DNA of 64,000 nt from positions 62,001 through 126,000 of the forward strand of contig NZ_JARVKY010000011.1 in the NCBI RefSeq assembly GCF_029813785.1, written 5' to 3'. The notes under the pieces were generated by a model. That model did not search any database. It was given only the letters and a program-made list of their open reading frames with translations, and was not told the origin of the DNA. The position numbers and the translations under genes were made by a program. Shown here one piece after another: positions 58,710-64,000 of this stretch. The DNA comes from Streptomyces sp. DH41 (lineage in GTDB: Bacteria > Actinomycetota > Actinomycetes > Streptomycetales > Streptomycetaceae). Every line of letters starts with the position of its first letter. Position 1 is the first letter of the stretch.

Positions 58710-60101
58710 TCACGCCGCGCGCGCGAGCTCACGGGCGGGCTGCGTCCGCTCGTAGGCGTGGCCGGCCCGCAGGAGCACACTCTCGCCGAGCGGTCGCCCG
58801 AGCAGCTGCATGCCGATCGGCATGCCCGCCGCATCGTGACCGATGGGGACGGACAGGGACGGCACCCCGGTGATGTTGGCAGGGGACGAGAGGCGTACGT
58901 AGGCGTCGGAAACGCCCTCGACGGTGCCGTCGGCCCAGGTGATGGTCTCCTGGCCGGCCTTGACCGCGGTCGCCGGGACGGAGGGGGCGGCGATCAGGTC
59001 GACCTCCTGCAGCATCCGCGCCCACTCCTGCCGCATGAGGGTGCGGGCACGCTGGGCGCGCAGGTAGTCCCCGGCGGGCATGAGTTCGCCGGCCTCGAGG
59101 AGGACGCGGACGTCTGTCTGGTAGAGCTCGGGGACCGTGCGCAGGGTGTTCTCGTGGTAGGCGGTTGCCTCGGGCACCATCAGGCCCCACTGGGTGGCGT
59201 GGATGTAGCGGGTCATGGGGATCTCGACCTCGACGAGGCGTGCGCCGAGGGCCCGAAGCTGGTCGATCGCGCGCCGTACGGCGGCTTCCACCTCCTCGTC
59301 GACGTGGTCGAAGTAGTAGTTGCGCGGCACGCCCACGCGCAGCCCCGTCAGGTCCGCGTCCGGGGCCGGCCGGTAGTCCGTACCGGGTGTGGCCAGGGAG
59401 GCGGGGTCTCGGGGGTCGTGTCCGGCCAGGGCGGTCAGGACCAGGGCCGCGTCCTCGGCGGTGCGGGTGACCGGGCCGGCGTGGTCCAGCGACCAGGACA
59501 GGGACGTGACGCCGTGGCGGGGGACGAGGCCGTAGGTCGGCTTGAGGCCGACCACCCCGTTCAGCGCGGCGGGCACGCGGATCGATCCGCCGGTGTCGGT
59601 GCCCAGGGCGAAGGTCGCGGTGCCGGCGGCGACGGCGACGGCGGATCCGCCGCTGGAGCCGCCGGCGACCCTGCCGGTGTCCCAGGCGTTGCCGGTCTGC
59701 GGGGTGGTCAGCCCGTAGGCGAACTCGTGGGTGTGGGTCTTGCCGACCAGGACGGCTCCGGCCGCCGACAGACGTGCGGCGACGGTGCTGTCGGCCTGCG
59801 CGCGGTGGTCGGCCCGGACGCGGGAGCTGGCGGACGTAGCCGCGCCGGCGACGTCGATCAGGTCTTTGAGGCCCATCGGGATGCCGTGCAGCGGACCGCG
59901 GTAGCGGCCGGCCGCGATGTCGTTCCCGGCTTGGCGCGCGGCCCGGCGGGTGTGCTCGGCGGTGACGGTGACGTAGGCCTGAAGGTGCGGCTCCACCTGT
60001 TCGACGCGCTCCAGGACGGAGTCGGCCAGCTCGACGGGGGACAGCTGCCGGGCCTGGATCAGGTCCGCGGCCGCACTCAGGGACAGTTCATACGGCTGCA
60101 T
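58710..60101 (-). CDS. Amidase signature family hydrolase (AtzE/GatA-like)
   Basis: A 463-residue Ser-cisSer-Lys amidase. Catalytic Lys79 lies in GLKDLIDVAG, the cis-Ser in VAGGSSGGSAVAV (149/150) and the nucleophile Ser173 in GTDTGGSIRVPA. The ATG at 60101 follows AGGAG and overlaps the end of the small AtzG-like gene, so the two are translationally coupled. Paired AtzG/AtzE proteins hydrolyse 1-carboxybiuret-type amides in Pseudomonas; here the substrate is unknown. The neighbouring transporter and metallo-hydrolase suggest uptake or export and breakdown of an amide. Confidence 0.92.
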   Translation of the reverse strand: MQPYELSLSAAADLIQARQLSPVELADSVLERVEQVEPHLQAYVTVTAEHTRRAARQAGNDIAAGRYRGPLHGIPMGLKDLIDVAGAATSASSRVRADHRAQADSTVAARLSAAGAVLVGKTHTHEFAYGLTTPQTGNAWDTGRVAGGSSGGSAVAVAAGTATFALGTDTGGSIRVPAALNGVVGLKPTYGLVPRHGVTSLSWSLDHAGPVTRTAEDAALVLTALAGHDPRDPASLATPGTDYRPAPDADLTGLRVGVPRNYYFDHVDEEVEAAVRRAIDQLRALGARLVEVEIPMTRYIHATQWGLMVPEATAYHENTLRTVPELYQTDVRVLLEAGELMPAGDYLRAQRARTLMRQEWARMLQEVDLIAAPSVPATAVKAGQETITWADGTVEGVSDAYVRLSSPANITGVPSLSVPIGHDAAGMPIGMQLLGRPLGESVLLRAGHAYERTQPARELARAA

Positions 60102-60297
60102 CGTGGTTCTCCTGTTCCGCGCGGTAGGCGGGGGCGGGCGGGGTGTCCCCGAAGTCCAGCTCTCGCAGGACCGCGACGACGGAGTGGATGTGGTTGGCGG
60201 TGGCCGCGACCGCGGTGTGGCGGCCGTCCGGCAGCGGGAGCCCGGCGCGGGCGGCCCAGCGGGCCGCTTCCGGCGGAGTGAGTTCAGCGGAGGACAT
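60088..60297 (-). CDS. AtzG-like (DUF4089, GatC-related) small amidase subunit
   Basis: A 69-residue protein starting at ATG 60297 with GAGGAGA upstream. The sequence (TPPEAARWAARAGLPLPDGR, HIHSVVAVLRELDFGDTPPA) has the two-helix-plus-proline-tail form of AtzG and GatC proteins, which wrap around and stabilise their amidase. It overlaps the amidase start by 14 bases. The first gene of the leftward transcript, it faces the operator region shared with the MFS gene. Confidence 0.8.
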   Translation of the reverse strand: MSSAELTPPEAARWAARAGLPLPDGRHTAVAATANHIHSVVAVLRELDFGDTPPAPAYRAEQENHDAAV

Positions 60298-60425
60298 GGA
60301 GGTTCTCTCCTCAGGGCTGGAGGGTGGAGCGACCCTCGACTTCTAAAGCAAAGGGTTTGCTTTAGCTGACTGTAGAGCCTACGGTGCTTTAAAGCAAACC
60401 AATTGCGTTTAGCGCGAGGAGTCCC
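60298..60425. promoter_or_regulatory. Divergent promoter region with two operator copies
   Basis: Between the AtzG-like and MFS genes lie two copies of the AAAGCAA-N5-TTGC element. The first, 60345-60363, is a perfect palindrome (extended 60344-60364). The second, 60391-60409, is AAAGCAA, five bases, TTGCGTT. One site probably serves each direction, both bound by the TetR protein at 57968-58540. Confidence 0.82.
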
Positions 60426-61688
60426 ATGTCCACCGCCACCCCCCGCGCACCTGCGCGATCCAGCCACCCGGGAGCCCGCACCGCGACCGCCCACCGCGCG
60501 GCATCCTTCGTCCTGGACGCCTCGATCCTGGCCGCGCTCCTCGCGGCATCCAGTGCGCCGACGCCCCTGTATCCCCACTACCAGGACGTCTGGGACCTGT
60601 CCGCGCTCACCGTCACCGTGGTCTTCAGCGCCTACTCCCTGACGCTGCTGCTGGCCCTGCTCACCACCGGAGCGCTCTCCGACCACCTCGGGCGGCGCCC
60701 CGTCCTGGCGGGCGCCATGCTGCTGGAGGCCGCCTCCATGGTGCTGCTGGCCTCGGCGGACGGCGCCGGAGCGCTGATCACCGCCCGGATCCTGCAGGGA
60801 GCGGCCACCGGCGTGGCCACCAGCGCCGCGGGAGCGGCTCTCCTCGACCTTCAGGATCCCCTGCGTCCGGGCCGCTCAGCCCTGACCAACAGCATCGTCC
60901 CGGTGGCGGGCATGGCCGTCGGCGTCCTGGCCTCCACCCTCCTCGTCCACTTCGCCCCCGCGCCCACGGTCACCGTGTACGTCCTGCTGGCGGCTCTCTT
61001 CGCCACCCAGGCGATCGCGGTCACGTTCACCGCGGAGACGGCACGCCCGCACGCCGGCGCCCTGCGGTCGCTGCGCCCTCACCTCACCGTGCCGCCGTCG
61101 GCGCGCAGCGCCCTGCCGACGGTCGGCACCGCTGTCGTCGCCGTATGGGCGCTGGGCGGCTTCTACTCCTCCCTCGGACCGGCGCTCGTGCGCCTCGTGG
61201 CCCCGGGTGCCTCACAGGCGGCCGGCGGCATGGTCTTCTTCGTGCTCACCGCCGCGGCCACGCTCACCGTGTGGATACTGCGGCGCACGGCGCCGCGCGT
61301 CGCCGCCGCCGGCGGAAGCCTGGCCGTCATCCCGTCCGCGGCCCTGAGCCTGCTCGGTCTGCACGGCGCCGGCCTGCCCGCCGTCTACGGTGGCGCGGCC
61401 CTGGCCGGCGTCGCCTTCGGCGCCGTCTCCCAAGGGGCGCTGCGCATGACGCTCGCCTCGCTCGACGGGCAGCACCGCGCCGCGACCCTGGCCGCCTACT
61501 ACGTCCTCAGCTATCTGTCCATGAGCCTGCCCGCCATCGCCGCGGGCGCCGCCACCCAGCACTACGGGCTGCGTACCACCGCCCACGCCTACGCCATCGC
61601 CGCCGCCCTGCTCACCGTCGCGGCCCTGACGGCACTCGCCGTATCGAGGGGCAAGGCAGCCCACAGCGCACACAACGTCCTTCCGTAA
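60426..61688 (+). CDS. MFS transporter (12-TM)
   Basis: A 420-residue major facilitator. The loop 2-3 motif is GALSDHLGRRPVLAG; ARILQGAATGVATSAAGAAL and a C-terminal half starting VGTAVVAVWALGGFYSSLG complete a 12-helix layout. The ATG follows GAGGAG. It is divergent from the amidase operon across the double operator and is followed 24 bases later by the metallo-hydrolase gene. It could import the amide substrate or export a toxic analogue. Confidence 0.9.
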   Translation: MSTATPRAPARSSHPGARTATAHRAASFVLDASILAALLAASSAPTPLYPHYQDVWDLSALTVTVVFSAYSLTLLLALLTTGALSDHLGRRPVLAGAMLLEAASMVLLASADGAGALITARILQGAATGVATSAAGAALLDLQDPLRPGRSALTNSIVPVAGMAVGVLASTLLVHFAPAPTVTVYVLLAALFATQAIAVTFTAETARPHAGALRSLRPHLTVPPSARSALPTVGTAVVAVWALGGFYSSLGPALVRLVAPGASQAAGGMVFFVLTAAATLTVWILRRTAPRVAAAGGSLAVIPSAALSLLGLHGAGLPAVYGGAALAGVAFGAVSQGALRMTLASLDGQHRAATLAAYYVLSYLSMSLPAIAAGAATQHYGLRTTAHAYAIAAALLTVAALTALAVSRGKAAHSAHNVLP

Positions 61689-61712
61689 CGAGACACGAGG
61701 AAACGACCGACC

Positions 61713-62627
61713 ATGAGCATCGAACCGGCCACCGACCCGTCCGCCATCCCCTCCTGGACCATGGGCGACATCACCGTCCACCGCATCGACGAGGTCCTCC
61801 TGCCGCCCGCCACCGGACCGTGGCTCCTGCCCGGCGCCACGCCGGACGTCGTCACCGGGCAGGACTGGCTGCGCCCCCACTTCGCCGACGACGAAGGCGT
61901 CCTGCACCTCGACAGCCACAGCTTCGCGTTCACCGTCGGCGGACTGCGCGTCCTGGTGGACACCGGCATCGGCAACGGCAAGGAGCGGGCCAACCCCGCC
62001 TGGCACAACCTGGACACCGACTACCTTCAGCGCCTCACGGCCGCCGGATTCCCCCCGGACTCCGTCGACCTGGTGATCCTCACCCACCTGCACGCCGACC
62101 ACGTCGGCTGGAACACCCACGAGGTGAACGGCGAGTGGGTCCCCACCTTCCCCAACGCCCGCTACATCACCTCACGCGTCGAGCGGGAGTTCTGGGCCGG
62201 CTACGACATGGAGGAGGCGCGCGAGCAGATGTTCCGCGACTCCGTGGTCCCGGTGGAGGAGGCGGGGCTGCTCCACCTCGTCGACGTCCCCGCCGACGGC
62301 GTCGAGGTCATCCCGGGCGTGCGCCTGATCCCCACCCCCGGGCACACCCCCGGCCACGTCGCCCTCCAGCTGACCAGCCGCACAGGGACGGCGCTGATCA
62401 CGGGCGACTGCGTCCACCACCCCGTCCAGCTCGCTCACCCCAGCATCGGGGCCTGCGTCGACATCGAACCCGAGCGGTCCGAGGCCTCGCGCCGCACGCT
62501 GCTCGACTCGCTCGCCGGCACGGACACCCTCGTCCTGGGCACCCACTTCGCGCCGCCCACCGCCGGCCGTGTCATCACCCACGAGGGCGCCTACCGCCTC
62601 TCGCCCGTCCCCGCCGACTCGCACTGA
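61713..62627 (+). CDS. Metallo-beta-lactamase-fold hydrolase
   Basis: A 304-residue zinc hydrolase. The metal-binding signature is THLHADHVGW (HxHxDH), with a third His in PTPGHTPGHVALQL, Asp in LITGDCVHHP and a final His in LGTHFAPPTAG. The overall form resembles lactonase/quorum-quenching or related MBL enzymes. The ATG follows GAGGAA, 24 bases after the MFS stop, so it is cotranscribed with the MFS gene and should share the TetR control. It may open a lactone or lactam before or after amidase action. Confidence 0.9.
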   Translation: MSIEPATDPSAIPSWTMGDITVHRIDEVLLPPATGPWLLPGATPDVVTGQDWLRPHFADDEGVLHLDSHSFAFTVGGLRVLVDTGIGNGKERANPAWHNLDTDYLQRLTAAGFPPDSVDLVILTHLHADHVGWNTHEVNGEWVPTFPNARYITSRVEREFWAGYDMEEAREQMFRDSVVPVEEAGLLHLVDVPADGVEVIPGVRLIPTPGHTPGHVALQLTSRTGTALITGDCVHHPVQLAHPSIGACVDIEPERSEASRRTLLDSLAGTDTLVLGTHFAPPTAGRVITHEGAYRLSPVPADSH

Positions 62628-62982
62628 TCCGGTGCCGCCCCAGCCCTCGTCCGGTCGGTCCTCCACACGGCCGGACAGGGCCCGGACAGCGCTCCCGCGG
62701 CAAGCCGATCCGCTCGATGAGTCAGCGGCTGGTGGACGAGGACACCCTGGCCAGCGATGACCGGATCCACGACACGGCGCGGATCGGCGTCGTCGTCGGC
62801 GTCGGCGTCGTCTTTGTCGGCGGCATCAGCGCCGAGCGCTTCGCGGAGATTCCCGCCGGGAAGACGGTAGGCGCCGAGAACGGCGCTTCGGCCCTCTCCC
62901 CGCCCACCACGGACAGACCCGCCCCTTCAGCGACGCCATCACCGACACCGATGGCACGGTCACGACTCCCGGAGAACCGGAC
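62628..62982. other. Convergent intergenic region, no gene seen
   Basis: The plus strand holds an open frame from ATG 62717 (MSQRLVDEDTLASDDRIHDT, then a Gly/Val-rich hydrophobic run) with no ribosome-binding site and no recognisable family. I do not call it as a gene. Confidence 0.4.
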
Positions 62983-63978
62983 TCAATTCCCCACGCCGAG
63001 ACTGGACATGAACGCGGACGGGTATCGGTCGCCGCGCGCCGCGCCCGGCGGCACTGCCTTCTCGATTTCGGCGAGGTCGTCTGCGGTGAGGTCCAGCTCC
63101 ATCGCGGGCAGCGCCTCGGACAGCCGCTCGCGGGTGCGGGCGCCGACCAGCGGCACGATGTCCTCACCCTGTGCGGCCACCCAGGCGATGGCCAACTGGG
63201 CGACGGTGCACCCCTTCGTCTCGGCGACCCGGTGCAGCGCCTCTACGAGGGCGAGGTTGTGTTCCACGTTCCCGCTCGAGAACCGCGGGTTGAAGGCGCG
63301 GAAGTCGCCGGGGCCCGCGGTGTGGCCGGCGGACCAGTGCCCGGAGATGAGGCCGCGGCTGAGGACGCCGTACGCGGTCAGGCCGATGCCGAGCTCCCGC
63401 AACGTAGGCAGAATGTCCCCCTCCACCGCGCGGGACAGGAGGGAGTACTCGATCTGCAGGTCGGCGACCGGGTGCACGGCGTGCGCCCGGCGGATCGTCG
63501 CCGCATCGACCTCGGAGAGGCCGAGGTGCCGCACGTACCCGGCGTCGATCATCTCCTTGATCGCGCCCACCGTCTCCTCGATCGGTACCGCCGGGTCCAG
63601 CCGGGCGGGACGGTAGATGTCGATGTGGTCGGTGCCCAGACGGGTCAGCGAGTAGGCCAGGAAGTTCTTCACCGCTGCGGGACGGCCGTCCTGCCCGCCG
63701 AACTCGGGGCCCGGCCCCCGCAGCATGCCGAACTTGACGCTCAGCCGGTAACTGTCCCGGTCCCGGCCGCGCAGTGCCTCGGCGAGCAGCAGCTCGTTAT
63801 GACCCATGGCGTAGAAGTCGGCGGTGTCGATCAGCGTGACGCCGGCCTCCAGCGCGGCGTGCACGGTGGCGATGCTCTCCGTGCGGTCGGCCGCGCCGTA
63901 GGCGCCCGACATGCCCATCGCGCCCAGGCCCAGCCCGGAAACGGCCGGGCCGGTGCTGCCCAGGGTTCGTATCTGCAT
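62983..63978 (-). CDS. Aldo/keto reductase family protein
   Basis: A 331-residue NADPH-dependent oxidoreductase fold, starting at ATG 63978 with AAGGAG upstream. Catalytic Asp and Tyr are in LIDTADFYAMGHNE and the Lys in RLSVKFGM. The usual catalytic His position reads IDIYRPARLDP where many AKR13-like relatives have YYQHRVDP, so the His is replaced by Ala. Late cofactor motifs GLSEVDA, QIEYSLLSR, YGVLSRGLISG and VPLVGARTRERL are present. It converges on the metallo-hydrolase gene and has no obvious operon partner before the window ends. Confidence 0.9.
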   Translation of the reverse strand: MQIRTLGSTGPAVSGLGLGAMGMSGAYGAADRTESIATVHAALEAGVTLIDTADFYAMGHNELLLAEALRGRDRDSYRLSVKFGMLRGPGPEFGGQDGRPAAVKNFLAYSLTRLGTDHIDIYRPARLDPAVPIEETVGAIKEMIDAGYVRHLGLSEVDAATIRRAHAVHPVADLQIEYSLLSRAVEGDILPTLRELGIGLTAYGVLSRGLISGHWSAGHTAGPGDFRAFNPRFSSGNVEHNLALVEALHRVAETKGCTVAQLAIAWVAAQGEDIVPLVGARTRERLSEALPAMELDLTADDLAEIEKAVPPGAARGDRYPSAFMSSLGVGN

Positions 63979-64000
63979 CGAGTTCTCCTTCGTCGTGGAC

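Noticed and set aside
61145..63616. An 823-residue plus-strand open frame over the MFS, metallo-hydrolase and reductase genes
   Set aside because: It is out of frame with three well-supported genes and antisense to one; the translation is compositionally biased with no domain.

Overview
The window looks like part of a Streptomyces-type actinomycete genome. Base composition is very GC-rich, many genes use GTG or TTG starts, and the gene families (modular type I PKS, TetR/MFS pairs, a membrane Ser/Thr kinase, ISL3/IS5/IS630 debris) are typical of that group. The density of decayed insertion sequences and gene fragments in the middle suggests a chromosome-arm or cluster-edge setting; that is inference.

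Region 1 (1-28544) is the 3' end of a type I modular PKS cluster, read rightwards. The first gene enters the window already open and carries an AT-ACP module remnant plus three complete KS-AT-DH-KR-ACP modules. The second gene carries two more KS-AT-DH-KR-ACP modules and a terminal thioesterase. AT signatures predict malonyl for modules 1, 2, 4, 5 and 6 and methylmalonyl for module 3. The expected carboxyl-end product segment is an 8-methyl-2,4,6,8,10-pentaenoyl unit with an unreduced keto group at C13, released by the TE. Module numbering is local to this window.

Region 2 (28545-32962) lies directly behind the PKS. It holds a HelD-type RNA-polymerase-associated helicase and a divergent TetR / 14-TM MFS exporter pair with a palindromic operator candidate. 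These are plausible self-protection and export functions for the cluster.

Region 3 (about 32963-41580) is a graveyard. It contains a broken IS630 transposase, a HAD hydrolase fragment, a lipoprotein tripeptidyl-aminopeptidase gene bracketed by inverted ISL3 ends, a broken ISL3 transposase, frameshifted PhzF and ornithine-cyclodeaminase-like genes, MocR, IS5 and IS3 remnants, and a frameshifted P-loop kinase.

Region 4 (41581-48700) has a TetR-MMPL operon with a perfect 17-bp inverted-repeat operator. Next come MFS, TauD-like dioxygenase and ECF sigma fragments, then a second HelD gene of a different, Firmicutes-like type. That gene is translationally coupled to an AraC-GNAT fusion regulator.

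Region 5 (48700-58540) has two SAM methyltransferases, a four-pass membrane protein, an exported protein of unknown function, an IS630 fragment, a membrane Ser/Thr kinase with a four-bladed hemopexin-like extracellular domain, further transposase debris and two TetR regulators.

Region 6 (58544-63978) is a tidy catabolic or detoxification module: TetR, amidase plus AtzG-like small subunit, and divergent MFS transporter plus metallo-beta-lactamase-fold hydrolase. It appears unified by three copies of an AAAGCAA-N5-TTGC operator. An aldo/keto reductase closes the window. No tRNA, rRNA or CRISPR array was seen.
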